Shown here piece by piece: positions 35,891 to 44,737 of a stretch of DNA of 53,354 nt. The notes below the pieces were generated by a model, which made no database searches, was not told the DNA's origin, and saw only the letters and a program-made list of their open reading frames with translations. The stretch is from Brasilonema sp. CT11. Lineage in GTDB: Bacteria; Cyanobacteriota; Cyanobacteriia; Cyanobacteriales; Nostocaceae. Position 1 is the stretch's first letter; every line of letters begins with the position of its first letter. Both the position numbers and the translations under genes were made by a program. The DNA lies in contig NZ_JABXYX010000050.1 of the NCBI RefSeq assembly GCF_017982655.1, forward strand, positions 1 to 53,354, read 5' to 3'.

Positions 35891-36100
35891 CTATTTATGG
35901 TTGTCCTTATTTTGTTCTTTCTCCTGGCGACTAACCTGCTGTAGTACCACAACGGACTGATTAATCATCCAAATAAGCACTTCGAGCGTTGAATCTCCCT
36001 CATCAAATTTGACTTTTCCTTGTATCCCTATCAGAAACAATTGGAAGGTTAACAGTAAAGCGATCGCTTTGCTAAGAATATCTTGACGCTTGCGTTGCAT
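35891..36100 (-). CDS. Small hypothetical protein with one hydrophobic helix
   Basis: 69 aa from ATG 36100, with TTGGGGT about 9 nt upstream as a weak ribosome site. Residues ~9-27 (ILSKAIALLLTFQLFLIGIQG) form a hydrophobic helix, and the rest is polar with a charged tail (SRQEKEQNKDNHK). I recognise no family. It is divergent from the NB-ARC gene and shares with it a region full of ACCCCAA motifs. It may be a real membrane peptide, but the coding evidence is limited. Confidence 0.4.
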   Translation of the reverse strand: MQRKRQDILSKAIALLLTFQLFLIGIQGKVKFDEGDSTLEVLIWMINQSVVVLQQVSRQEKEQNKDNHK

Positions 36101-36108
36101 ATGTTTGT

Positions 36109-36234
36109 ACCCCAAAGATTTGATAGATACAGGTTCTCTTTGGGGTCGTGTCCCTATGCAAACACCCCAAACTTAAGAAAAATGTTTTAAAATCTGGATT
36201 TAAGAACCTTGGGGTGGTAGTTTCAACTTGGGGT
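36109..36234. promoter_or_regulatory. Cluster of ACCCCAA/TTGGGGT motifs upstream of the NB-ARC gene
   Basis: Five copies of the 7-mer within 126 bp: ACCCCAA at 36109 and 36164, TTGGGGT at about 36140, 36209 and 36228. The first pair forms a 10-bp inverted repeat (ACCCCAAAGA/TCTTTGGGGT). They lie between the divergent small gene and the NB-ARC gene, as operator sites would. Confidence 0.45.
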
Positions 36235-36268
36235 AGCCCTAAACTTTCTGGTCGATTTTGGAAATGTA

Positions 36269-39200
36269 ATGCCAAAAAATACTTACGGCCCTGTAATTCA
36301 AAAGCGAGTCAGGCGTCTATTGGAAGCGTTGCTTTGTTTTGCGGATGGGAAATTTGAGGACGGCAACTTTAAAATTGAGTACGACTGGAAAGAAGAAGAC
36401 AGTGCTAACCCCAAGCTGACTATTAAAACAACTCTGGTAACGTTAGATTTGCTGACTTGTGCAGTACCTCGGAACTCCACCCCTAACGCGTTCCCACAAG
36501 TGAGGAGGACAAAAAGCGAATTAGAAAAAGCCAAACGGGAAATTCGAGAAGCGCTGAATTTACTCAAGGATTTTGTGAAAATTTTGGGAGATAACCGTAT
36601 ACAAACCAAGGGTTCTGATGACTGGCACTTTACGTTGAAGCTATGGTCAAAAGACAAAGAAAAGAACCTGAAGCGGTTTGATGAGGTATGGGAAAGCAAC
36701 AGACCAAAGAAATCTAAACAACTAGAAGCTAATTTCACTCAAGATGAGGATGTTGCTGTTGTACCCCAAACTAAACTGACTTTGTTTAAAGTACCAGATT
36801 TACCTTCACACTTTGTAGAACGCCCAGAATACAGTGATGATTTAAAGGCGCGTCTCCTCACCGAATCAACATTAGATAGTCGTACGTTGGTAATTACTGC
36901 CATTCACGGCTTGGGTTCTGTGGGTAAATCGACTTTAACCGCCGCTTTAGCCCATGATCCAGAAGTACAAACTCGGTTTTGTGACGGTATTTTGTGGGCA
37001 ACATTAGGTCAAGAACCCGATGTGCTTTCTTTGCTAAGTGGCTGGGTGCAGGCGTTAGGAGACTATAGCTTTAAACCTACGAGTGTAGAAGCAACTTCTC
37101 CTCATTTGCGGACGCTGCTTTATGACAAAGATGTGTTGCTGGTGGTGGACGATGCTTGGAATACCAAAGATGCACAAGCATTTAATGTTGGGGGATCGCG
37201 GTGTCAGGTTTTAATAACTACTCGTGAAGCTTCAATTGCCGAAGTCTTAAAAGCCAGTACCTACAGCCTGGATATAATGACATCAGACCAGGCGATGGAA
37301 TTGCTGACGAAGAAATTAAAACGCGAGATTACAGGTGCAGAACGTCAGTCAGCCGAAAATTTAGCTAAAGGCGTTGGTTATCTACCTCTAGCATTGGAAC
37401 TTGCAGCCGCCGAAGTTGTCAATGGTACAACTTGGGATGAACTGTTGAGAGATATTCAGCAAGAAGTAGCCAGATTAAAAAGTTTTGACCGACCGGGAGC
37501 GGAAGAAATTACCGATGAAGCAAGTTTAAAACGCTTGAGTTTAACAGCATCATTAAATTTGAGTGTCAAAAGAATGCCAAGGGAAAAGCAGCAGCATTTT
37601 TCTTGGTTAGGGGTGTTGCCGGAGGATGTCATCAATATTAATAAGAAGATGGCGGCGACGCTGTGGGAAATGGATGAGCGTGATGCTGCCAAAACATTGC
37701 AATATTTACGGAATAAAGCATTGCTATTAACAGGAGTACCGCTTGCGGATAATACGCCTACCTATCGGTTACATGACTTATTCCACGATTTGGCGCGTAA
37801 TTTGTTAACTGCTGCCCCACAACCAACGCGGACAGGAGATTTACCAGGGTTAGGTTTCAATCTTGTTGATGCTCACGCTGAATTTTTGAAGAAGTATCGG
37901 CAGAAAATCCAAAATAATTTATGGCATACCTTACCCGATGATGGTTACATTCATCAGCGTTTAGTTTGGCATTTGGAGAAAGCAGGACAAGTAGAAAAGA
38001 TTCACTCTTTATTGCGGGAGGAGTCGGCAACTGGTAACAATGGCTGGTATGAAGCGCGGGAGAAATTAGGACAAACTGCGGGTTATATCACAGATATTTC
38101 TCGTGCTTGGGAATTAGCAGAGAAGAATTGGAAGATATCAACACTGTCCCAAGTGGTGAGTTTGCAGTGTCGCTATGGTTTAATTACAGCTTCCCTTAAT
38201 AGTTTGGCAGCTAATATACCAGTGGAATTGCTGCTAGCTTTGGTCAAAAACAATTTCTGGACTGGTGAACAAGGACTAGCTTATGCCCTGCAAAACCCAA
38301 AACCAGAGCAGAAAGTGCAAGCCCTTGCAGAGTTAGTCAACTATTTGCCACCAAATTTAGAAAAACTAGCACTTTCAGAAGCACTCGCTGCAGCCAGGGA
38401 GATTCAGAAGGAGTACTATCGCGCCAATGTATTGAGAGCTTTAGCAGAGAAACTGCCAGAGGTGTTGCCAGAAGCACTCGCTGCTGCCAGGGAGATTCAG
38501 TCTGAGTCATCTCGCGCCAATGTATTGAGAGCTTTAGCAGAGAAACTGCCAGAGGTGTTGCCAGAAGCACTCGCTGCTGCCAGGGAGATTCAGTCTGAGT
38601 CATCTCGCGCCAATGTATTGAGAGCTTTAGCAGAGAAACTGCCAGAGGTATTGCCAGAAGCACTCGCTGCTGCCAAGTCGATTCAGTCTGAATATCATCG
38701 CGCCAATACCTTGAGTGCATTAGCAGAGAAACTGCCAGAGGTATTACCAGAAGCACTGGCTGCTGCCAAGTCGATTCAGCCTGAGTATTATCGCGCCGAT
38801 GTCTTGAGAGCATTAGCAGAGAAACTGCCAAGAGAGTTGTTGCCAGAAGCACTCGCTGCTGCCAGGGAGATTCAGTCTGAATATCATCGCGCCCGTGCCT
38901 TGAGTGCATTAGCAGAGAAACTGCCAGAGGTATTGCCAGAACCACTCGCTGCTGCCAGGGAGATTCAGGATGAATCATCTCGCGCCCATGTCTTGAATGT
39001 TTTAGCAGAGAAACTGCCAAGAGAGTTGTTGCCAGAAGTACTCGCTGCAGCCAGGGAGATTCAGGATAAGTCTTCTCGCGCCTTAGCCTTGAGTGCATTA
39101 GCAGAGAAACTGCCGCCTGAGTTGTTGCCACAAGCACTGGCTGCTGCCAGGGAGATTCAGGATAAGTCATATCGCGCCAATGTCTTGAGTGCATTAGCAG

Positions 39201-39493
39201 AGAAACTGCCAACAGAGTTGTTGCCAGAAGCACTCGCTGCTGCCAAGTCGAATCAGTCTAACTATTCTGGCGCTGATGTTCTGAGAGCATTAGCTTTAGG
39301 TCTGTCACAAACGCCATCTGCCACACTTTTCCCCATTTGGCGAGATATACTTCATGAACTATCCCTTCGCACTCGTCCTAATTTGCTGCAAGATATCAAA
39401 GCATTATTTCCAGTTATCTTTGCATTAAGTGGTGAAGCTGCAACGGCAGAAGTTGCTCGTGCAATTGAGGATGTGGGGCGATGGTGGAGATAA
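36269..39493 (+). CDS. NB-ARC STAND ATPase with C-terminal helical repeats
   Basis: 1074 aa. N-terminal domain (~1-150, with KREIREALNLLKDFVKIL and DDWHFTLKLWSKDKEKN) resembles a domain recurring in front of cyanobacterial STAND/AAA proteins and probably mediates partner binding. NB-ARC (~180-480): P-loop HGLGSVGKSTL (~213), Walker B LLVVDDAW, sensor VLITTRE, GLPL-type GYLPLALEL, then winged helix with RLHDLFHDLARNL. A helical linker follows, then about ten 31-33-aa repeats (LPEALAAAREIQ...LAEKLPEV, ~705-1010) and a C-terminal cap. STAND proteins oligomerise when the repeat sensor binds its trigger; many act in phage defence or programmed death. No fused toxin or nuclease domain is visible. 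Confidence 0.85.
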   Translation: MPKNTYGPVIQKRVRRLLEALLCFADGKFEDGNFKIEYDWKEEDSANPKLTIKTTLVTLDLLTCAVPRNSTPNAFPQVRRTKSELEKAKREIREALNLLKDFVKILGDNRIQTKGSDDWHFTLKLWSKDKEKNLKRFDEVWESNRPKKSKQLEANFTQDEDVAVVPQTKLTLFKVPDLPSHFVERPEYSDDLKARLLTESTLDSRTLVITAIHGLGSVGKSTLTAALAHDPEVQTRFCDGILWATLGQEPDVLSLLSGWVQALGDYSFKPTSVEATSPHLRTLLYDKDVLLVVDDAWNTKDAQAFNVGGSRCQVLITTREASIAEVLKASTYSLDIMTSDQAMELLTKKLKREITGAERQSAENLAKGVGYLPLALELAAAEVVNGTTWDELLRDIQQEVARLKSFDRPGAEEITDEASLKRLSLTASLNLSVKRMPREKQQHFSWLGVLPEDVININKKMAATLWEMDERDAAKTLQYLRNKALLLTGVPLADNTPTYRLHDLFHDLARNLLTAAPQPTRTGDLPGLGFNLVDAHAEFLKKYRQKIQNNLWHTLPDDGYIHQRLVWHLEKAGQVEKIHSLLREESATGNNGWYEAREKLGQTAGYITDISRAWELAEKNWKISTLSQVVSLQCRYGLITASLNSLAANIPVELLLALVKNNFWTGEQGLAYALQNPKPEQKVQALAELVNYLPPNLEKLALSEALAAAREIQKEYYRANVLRALAEKLPEVLPEALAAAREIQSESSRANVLRALAEKLPEVLPEALAAAREIQSESSRANVLRALAEKLPEVLPEALAAAKSIQSEYHRANTLSALAEKLPEVLPEALAAAKSIQPEYYRADVLRALAEKLPRELLPEALAAAREIQSEYHRARALSALAEKLPEVLPEPLAAAREIQDESSRAHVLNVLAEKLPRELLPEVLAAAREIQDKSSRALALSALAEKLPPELLPQALAAAREIQDKSYRANVLSALAEKLPTELLPEALAAAKSNQSNYSGADVLRALALGLSQTPSATLFPIWRDILHELSLRTRPNLLQDIKALFPVIFALSGEAATAEVARAIEDVGRWWR
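38381..39290 (+). repeat. Tandem 93/99-bp coding repeats of the NB-ARC gene
   Basis: About ten units of 31-33 codons. Units at 38474-38566 and 38567-38659 differ at one base, so the array is freshly duplicated. The unit frame is conserved, while the codons for the middle segment (around SESSRAN, KEYYRAN, SEYHRAR, DKSYRAN) vary from unit to unit. Confidence 0.9.
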
Positions 39494-39494
39494 G

Positions 39495-42191
39495 CTATTC
39501 CAAATTTTGCAATCCCATAGCAATCTTGCTGTGCTTTTCTATTTGACCCATCACTTGTTTTGCCCGTGCAATCACAACCTTTGGTAAACCCGCCAACCTT
39601 CCCGCTTCAATCCCATAAGACTTATCAGCACCTCCTGGTTGGACTTGGTGCAAAAAGATAATTTGGTCAGCTAATTCCTTCACCGTCACTTGGTAATTAG
39701 CAACATTTGGCAACAGCGAAGCCAATTCATTTAACTCATGGTAGTGCGTCGCAAAAATCGTCCGCGCCAGAATCTCCGTTGCAATGTACTCCGCCACCGC
39801 CCAAGCAATAGAAAGACCATCAAACGTCGCAGTCCCTCTGCCAATCTCATCCAACAACACAAGTGATCTTGACGTTGCATGGTTGAGAATATTCGCCGTC
39901 TCATTCATCTCCACCATAAAAGTCGATTGACCCGTCGCCAAGTCATCTACTGCACCGACACGAGTGAAAATGCGATCGCACACTCCCAACCTAGCAGATC
40001 CAGCAGGCACAAAACTACCAATCTGCGCCATCAGCTGAATTAACCCTACCTGACGCAAATAACAACTCTTACCACTCGCATTCGGACCGGTGAGGATGAT
40101 CAAGTCAGGATGGCGCGAATTCTTCGTGTCTCCCTGCTCCCTACTCCCTGCTCCCTTCTCCTCCTCTTCCTCCTCTGCGTTCTCTGCGCCCACCGCGAAC
40201 TTTGCGGGAGGAACATCCACACCGCAAATTCGCTCTCTGCGGTTCGTTTCCCCTCCTAATGATGTCGAATTCGGCACAAAAAACCCCGCAGGTAAAGACT
40301 GTTCAACCACCGGATGACGCCCATCCACAATCGTAATTTCTCGTCCTTCCACCATTTCCGGACGACAATAACCTTGATAAACCGCTAACTCAGCCAAACC
40401 ACACAACACATCCGCCGCTGCTACTGCACGGGAAATATTGCGAATAACTTCCGCTTGTCCGCCCACTTCTTCCCGCAACGCCACAAAAATCTCATATTCC
40501 AACTGATTCAAATCATCTCGCGCCGTGAGAATCCGCGCTTCCCGTTCCTTCAACTCTGGCGTGATGTAACGCTCTTCATTCACCAGCGTTTGCTTGCGTA
40601 TATAATTAGACGGCACTTGGTCGGCTTTTGCACGAGAAATGCTGATGTAGTAACCAAAAGTTTTGTTAAATCCCACTTTCAGCGTTGGAATTGCCGTCTT
40701 TGCTCTCTCGTCAACTTCCAAATTGGCAATCCATTTTTGGTCATCTTCCACAGTTGCACGTCTTTCGTCCAACTGAGTATTTATCCCTGGGCGAATCAAC
40801 CCGCCTTCTTTGATATGTATGGGTGGTGACTCCACCAGATGAGCGCGAATTTTCTGTGCCAGTTCTTCTAAAACAGGTGGTACCTTTTGCAATGCTTTGA
40901 GAAATGGAGAACGAGCACTACCCACCAAGCGGGATAATTCCGGTAAACGAGAGAGCGAGTCTGCCAAAGCAACTAAATCCCTTGCATGAGCAGTGCCAGA
41001 ACCAGCCCGTCCCGTCAGGCGTTCTAAGTCATAAATTTGACGTAACAACTGCCGTAGTTCTTGACGGAGAGTTGTATTTTCTACCAGTTCTTGGATAGTG
41101 TCTTGCCGGGAACGAATACCCTTAACATCAAGTAACGGTTGCAATAACCACCGTCGTAAAGCACGACTACCCATCGCCGTACTAGTTCTATCCAAACCCC
41201 ACAGCAAGGAGCCAACAAAACTACCATCGCGTACAGTTTGCGTAATTTCCAGGTTACGTCGAGTTTGATAATCAACAATTAAAAAGTCAGTGATGGTATA
41301 GGTGCGTAACAACTGTAAGGGAATTGCGTTTTCTTTTTGCGTATCTTCTAAATATTCCAGCAACCCACCTGCAGCACGGACGGCTAGGGGGAGTTGGTCA
41401 CAGCCAAGTCCTTCTAAGGAACGCACTTTAAATTTTTGCAGCAATCTTGCTCTTGCTTCTGCTTGAGAAAAGGGAATTTGCGATCGCAAACAATAACAAA
41501 AAGATGGTGGCAAACATTCGGGTAGATGTTCCGATTTTTCTCCTGCACGCACTAGTAAACTTCTCAAGTCTGGTGCATTTGTTGGAACGAGCACTTCTGC
41601 AGGCTGTAAGCGCATCAGTTCCTGTGTCAGATGTTCTAAATTGCTACCTTGCGTAGTGAGGAATTCACCAGTAGAAATATCTGCATAAGCCAAACCCCAA
41701 TGCTCTCCAGCAATGACCACAGCCGCCAGGTAATTATTGCGACTTGATTTGAGCATTCCTTCCTCTAGCAAAGTTCCAGGGGTGAGGATACGGGTAACTT
41801 CCCGCCGCACCAATCGACCTGCAGCTTCTGCTGCATCTTCCACTTGGTCGCAAATCACAACCGCATACCCTTTTTCCACCAACTGCGTCGCGTGGCGTTC
41901 CCAAGCGTGATGCGGTACACCACTCATCGCCACTCGTCCTACGTCGCCTACAAGCTTGCTAGTGAGGGAAAGTTCTAATTGCTGCGCCAAAGTCACAGCA
42001 TCTTCAAAGTAACATTCAAAGAAATCTCCCACTCGATACATTAGCATCGCGTGAGGATACTTATCCTTGATATCCACATAATGCTGGAACATTTGAGTCA
42101 GCTTACTGCGATCCACTAGCCGATGATCGGCGTGAGGCGCAGTTGGGTTACTGGGTTGGGTTGTTTGGGATGCAGAGTAAGAAGCGCTCAT
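39495..42191 (-). CDS. mutS: DNA mismatch repair protein MutS
   Basis: 898 aa. Mismatch-binding N-terminal motif ([18 protein letters not shown]), connector and lever domains, and C-terminal ATPase with [14 protein letters not shown] (Walker A), [33 protein letters not shown] (Walker B) and FATHYHEL. It recognises base mismatches and starts repair. Just before the P-loop an acidic stretch ([19 protein letters not shown]...) encoded by heptamer-like repeats is inserted; MutS proteins normally have no such segment. It ends 1 bp from the stop of the NB-ARC gene on the other strand. Confidence 0.97.
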   Translation of the reverse strand: MSASYSASQTTQPSNPTAPHADHRLVDRSKLTQMFQHYVDIKDKYPHAMLMYRVGDFFECYFEDAVTLAQQLELSLTSKLVGDVGRVAMSGVPHHAWERHATQLVEKGYAVVICDQVEDAAEAAGRLVRREVTRILTPGTLLEEGMLKSSRNNYLAAVVIAGEHWGLAYADISTGEFLTTQGSNLEHLTQELMRLQPAEVLVPTNAPDLRSLLVRAGEKSEHLPECLPPSFCYCLRSQIPFSQAEARARLLQKFKVRSLEGLGCDQLPLAVRAAGGLLEYLEDTQKENAIPLQLLRTYTITDFLIVDYQTRRNLEITQTVRDGSFVGSLLWGLDRTSTAMGSRALRRWLLQPLLDVKGIRSRQDTIQELVENTTLRQELRQLLRQIYDLERLTGRAGSGTAHARDLVALADSLSRLPELSRLVGSARSPFLKALQKVPPVLEELAQKIRAHLVESPPIHIKEGGLIRPGINTQLDERRATVEDDQKWIANLEVDERAKTAIPTLKVGFNKTFGYYISISRAKADQVPSNYIRKQTLVNEERYITPELKEREARILTARDDLNQLEYEIFVALREEVGGQAEVIRNISRAVAAADVLCGLAELAVYQGYCRPEMVEGREITIVDGRHPVVEQSLPAGFFVPNSTSLGGETNRRERICGVDVPPAKFAVGAENAEEEEEEKGAGSREQGDTKNSRHPDLIILTGPNASGKSCYLRQVGLIQLMAQIGSFVPAGSARLGVCDRIFTRVGAVDDLATGQSTFMVEMNETANILNHATSRSLVLLDEIGRGTATFDGLSIAWAVAEYIATEILARTIFATHYHELNELASLLPNVANYQVTVKELADQIIFLHQVQPGGADKSYGIEAGRLAGLPKVVIARAKQVMGQIEKHSKIAMGLQNLE
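40105..40205 (-). repeat. Low-complexity in-frame insertion in mutS
   Basis: The plus strand reads as runs of CTCCCTGCTCCCTACTCCC followed by TCCTCC repeats. On the coding strand it gives a Glu run and GAGSREQG. It is a heptamer-type repeat that has entered a coding region without breaking the frame. Confidence 0.75.
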
Positions 42192-42641
42192 CGATGTCTA
42201 CCAATACACATGACAACCTGCCAATATCCGATGATACCTTGATATGGAGGATACTCTCAAATTGTTCAAGGTTTTTAACTCTTCGACTAAGAAGGGGTGT
42301 AGGGGTGTAAGGGTGTAGGGGAAAGCGAAAGGGGGAAAGGGTAAGAAAAAACCTAGGACTTACGCACCATCTGCTATAAACCCGGTTTCTTTGCGTAAGT
42401 CTTGGAAAAAATACGCTAACGCCCTCTGGGAATACTTTAAATTAAGCGGAGCGAGTGGCGGGTATCTCCTACCGAACGCGAAAGCCCTATACCTGCCGCA
42501 CACTCCTACAAGACTGGTTTCACCAGCTGTCTGGTAACTGTTCACTGATTTTAGAGAAATTTCTAAGTGTCAGATTTTTCTTTGCGGAATGGACTCATCA
42601 GGCAGTGATTCTAAGCATACAAACACATTGAGGAATAAACA
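42192..42641. other. Intergenic region with repeats between mutS and the PG-binding gene
   Basis: About 450 bp. It contains a GGGGTGTA-type tandem repeat (42294-42321), then a dispersed-repeat-like element from about 42356 to 42545 that begins with GACTTACGCA, inverted at 42392-42401 as TGCGTAAGTC. The rest includes the promoter and the GAGGAA ribosome site of the downstream gene. I see no real gene. Confidence 0.55.
42357..42401. repeat. Inverted repeat GACTTACGCA/TGCGTAAGTC
   Basis: 10-bp perfect inverted repeat with 25 nt between the arms, at one edge of a dispersed-repeat-like segment. The motif GGACTTACGCA is common at ends of small intergenic elements in Nostocales. Confidence 0.6.
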
Positions 42642-43157
42642 ATGACGATTACAAATGAAGCTGCTTCTGCTCAACTTAATAAGCCTGTTCTCAAGGAAGG
42701 TTCAAAAGGTGACGCTGTTAAAGAACTGCAAAAACTATTATTAAAATGGGGTGCTTTTGTATCTCTCGATGACGAGGGTGCTTGTGTATTTCCTGGTGAA
42801 GAAGTTATTGACGGTGTATTTGGTCCCAAGACAAAAAATGCGGTTATACTCTTCCAGGGTAAGGTATTTCTTGTACAAGATGGAATTGTTGCAGATAAAA
42901 CTTGGCGAGCACTTTTTCTGAATGCGCCAGTTGATATGCCTATCCTCAAGAAAGGTAGCAAGGGAGATCTAGTAAAGAAGGTTCAAGAAAGACTGGCGAT
43001 CGCCGACTACTACAACGGTAAAATTGACGGTGATTTTGCTAACAGTACAGAAAAAGCAGTCAAAGCTTTGCAAAAGGAGGCAGAGTTACCTGTGGATGGA
43101 GTTATTGAAGCTCGCACCTGGTTCGCGGTAAGCCAAATTAACACAATTTTCTGTTAA
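42642..43157 (+). CDS. Peptidoglycan-binding-domain protein (two PG_binding_1 units)
   Basis: 171 aa with GAGGAA before the ATG. Two PG_binding_1 domains: ~15-90 (LKEGSKGDAVKELQKLL...IDGVFGPKTKNAVILFQ...GIVADKTW) and ~98-168 (LKKGSKGDLVKKVQERL...KIDGDFANSTEKAVKALQ...GVIEARTW). The first unit has an unusual loop (WGAFVSLDDEGACVFPGEE). There is no signal peptide and no catalytic domain, so it is either cytoplasmic or exported by another route. It is a single gene with its own terminator. Confidence 0.85.
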   Translation: MTITNEAASAQLNKPVLKEGSKGDAVKELQKLLLKWGAFVSLDDEGACVFPGEEVIDGVFGPKTKNAVILFQGKVFLVQDGIVADKTWRALFLNAPVDMPILKKGSKGDLVKKVQERLAIADYYNGKIDGDFANSTEKAVKALQKEAELPVDGVIEARTWFAVSQINTIFC

Positions 43158-43170
43158 TGAATTCGCTTTG

Positions 43171-43205
43171 AAAAGACCCAGTTTCTTTGAGAAATTGGGT
43201 CTTTT
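43171..43205 (+). terminator. Rho-independent terminator
   Basis: AAAAGACCCAGTTTCT / AGAAATTGGGTCTTTT around a 3-nt loop, ending in TTTTTG, 14 nt after the stop of the PG-binding gene. One G-U pair in the stem. Confidence 0.85.
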
Positions 43206-43226
43206 TGATTGTGGAACTTCTAGAAA

Positions 43227-44609
43227 CTAACACCAAGTTTGTACAACTCGACCTGTCAATTGCTGTCCCAGCCAAAATGTATTACTAGAAAGTGTATGTA
43301 GATTTTGCTTTTCGACTTTCCAGTTTTGCTGCGGATCAAATAAAGTGAGTTCCGCTTTTTGATCTGGCGCGATCGCACTTATTCTCTGTTGTAAACACTC
43401 TGCCGGACGAGTACTAAAAGCTTTCCACAATTCTAATGCCGTAAATTCTCCTGTTTCTACTAGATGCTGCCATAAAAGGGGTAATGCTAACTCGTAACCA
43501 ATTGCCCCTGGTGGAGCTTCGGCAAAGGCAACGGTTTTTTCTTCGTAGGTGTACGGTCTGTGGTCTATGGCTATTGCATCTATAACACCTGTGCGTACTG
43601 CTTGCCGTAACGCTGCTACGTCATTAGAAGTCCCCAAAGGTGGTTCTAAACGCAGGCTCGTATTATAGCTTTGAATTTTTTGCATGTCAAGTAAAAGGTG
43701 CATCCAAGTGGTACTAACCGTAATCGGTACACCTCTAGCTTTGGCTGATGCAATCAGTTCGACACTGCGAGCAGTGGAAACACGCATGATATGTACTGGC
43801 GTATTTGTGGCGGTGACTAATTCCAACAAAGCGGCGATCGCAGAGGTTTCCGCACTAGAAGGTATAAAAGGCAGGCCAAAACGGATAGCATCTCGACCTT
43901 CCCGGATGACGCCATTTCCCATCAATTGGCGATCGCAACACCAAAATGCAACTGGTTTCCTCAAAGGTTGGATATATTCCAACACCCGACGTACCAGCCC
44001 AAAATTTTCCCAAGGCTGACTATCAGTAAAGCCAACCACTCCAACTGCTGCCAAGTTTGCCAATTCAGTCATTTGCTTGCCAGCAACATCTAAACTAATT
44101 GCACCCCAGACATTCACCAGGGGAGTAGAGGAAGACAAGGAGGACAAAGGAGAATTTTGCTTCTCCCTCATTTCTACACCAGTCACCTGCTCTGGGAAAC
44201 TCTCCCTGCGCTTACGCTCACCCTGGCGCTGGCTTTTCATCTGACTCATCACCTGCAACTCCCCTCCTCGCTTCTGCAACTGTGCGACCACAGCCGGATT
44301 ATCAATCACGGGTAGGGTATCGGGTAAGATACTAATTCGTGTAAACCCGCCAGCAGCAGCAGCTTGCAAGAGAGAAACGAGGGTTTCGCGTTCTTCAAAT
44401 CCTGGTTCTCCAGAGTGGCTATACAAATCTACCAACCCTGATCCTAATATCAACCCTTGACAATCTCTTACACGAGTGTTGTCTGGCACATCAGAAATAC
44501 GATTCGTTACAGACCTGATATAGCCATCATCAATCAGCACATCAGCAATTTGATCAGTTCCAGAAACAGGGTCGATAACCCTGACTTGTTGTAGCAGTTC
44601 ACTTGTCAT
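43227..44609 (-). CDS. Dihydroorotase-like amidohydrolase, probably a degenerate (PyrC') type
   Basis: 460 aa from ATG 44609 (the TTG at 44621 is less likely). Amidohydrolase fold signatures are present: GLVDLYSHSGEPGFEERET, HIMRVSTARSVELIASAKARG and DAIAIDHRPYTYEEK. In active dihydroorotases the first block is DxHxH; here it is DLYSH, so the first metal-ligand His is Tyr, and the late DHAPH block is DHRPY. This is the pattern of pseudo-dihydroorotases that support aspartate transcarbamoylase without catalysis. A Lys/Arg/Ser-rich stretch of about 45 residues (around MSQMKSQRQGERKRRESF) is inserted before VNVWGAISLD. Confidence 0.85.
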   Translation of the reverse strand: MTSELLQQVRVIDPVSGTDQIADVLIDDGYIRSVTNRISDVPDNTRVRDCQGLILGSGLVDLYSHSGEPGFEERETLVSLLQAAAAGGFTRISILPDTLPVIDNPAVVAQLQKRGGELQVMSQMKSQRQGERKRRESFPEQVTGVEMREKQNSPLSSLSSSTPLVNVWGAISLDVAGKQMTELANLAAVGVVGFTDSQPWENFGLVRRVLEYIQPLRKPVAFWCCDRQLMGNGVIREGRDAIRFGLPFIPSSAETSAIAALLELVTATNTPVHIMRVSTARSVELIASAKARGVPITVSTTWMHLLLDMQKIQSYNTSLRLEPPLGTSNDVAALRQAVRTGVIDAIAIDHRPYTYEEKTVAFAEAPPGAIGYELALPLLWQHLVETGEFTALELWKAFSTRPAECLQQRISAIAPDQKAELTLFDPQQNWKVEKQNLHTLSSNTFWLGQQLTGRVVQTWC

Positions 44610-44737
44610 TTTCGCTATCAACCATCAGCTAGCAGCTATAAGCTTTTTAACTTTTATATATTGTTAACTGTGCGTTTGTCTTACGTAACCTAAGAATCAA
44701 CTCGCGGCAAAAGGCTGACAGAGCAAACATTACAATC

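Noticed and set aside
38337-39233. 298-codon open frame on the minus strand
   Set aside because: It is the mirror of the tandem repeats of the NB-ARC gene; the repeat unit happens to lack stops in that frame. No ribosome site and a repetitive product.
40455-40829. 124-codon plus-strand frame inside mutS
   Set aside because: Antisense shadow of the conserved MutS lever/clamp region.
42360-42545. 61-codon minus-strand frame with an RYRAFAFGRRYPPLAP-type product
   Set aside because: It lies in a dispersed-repeat-like segment; such products come from intergenic repeats in many Nostocales genomes.
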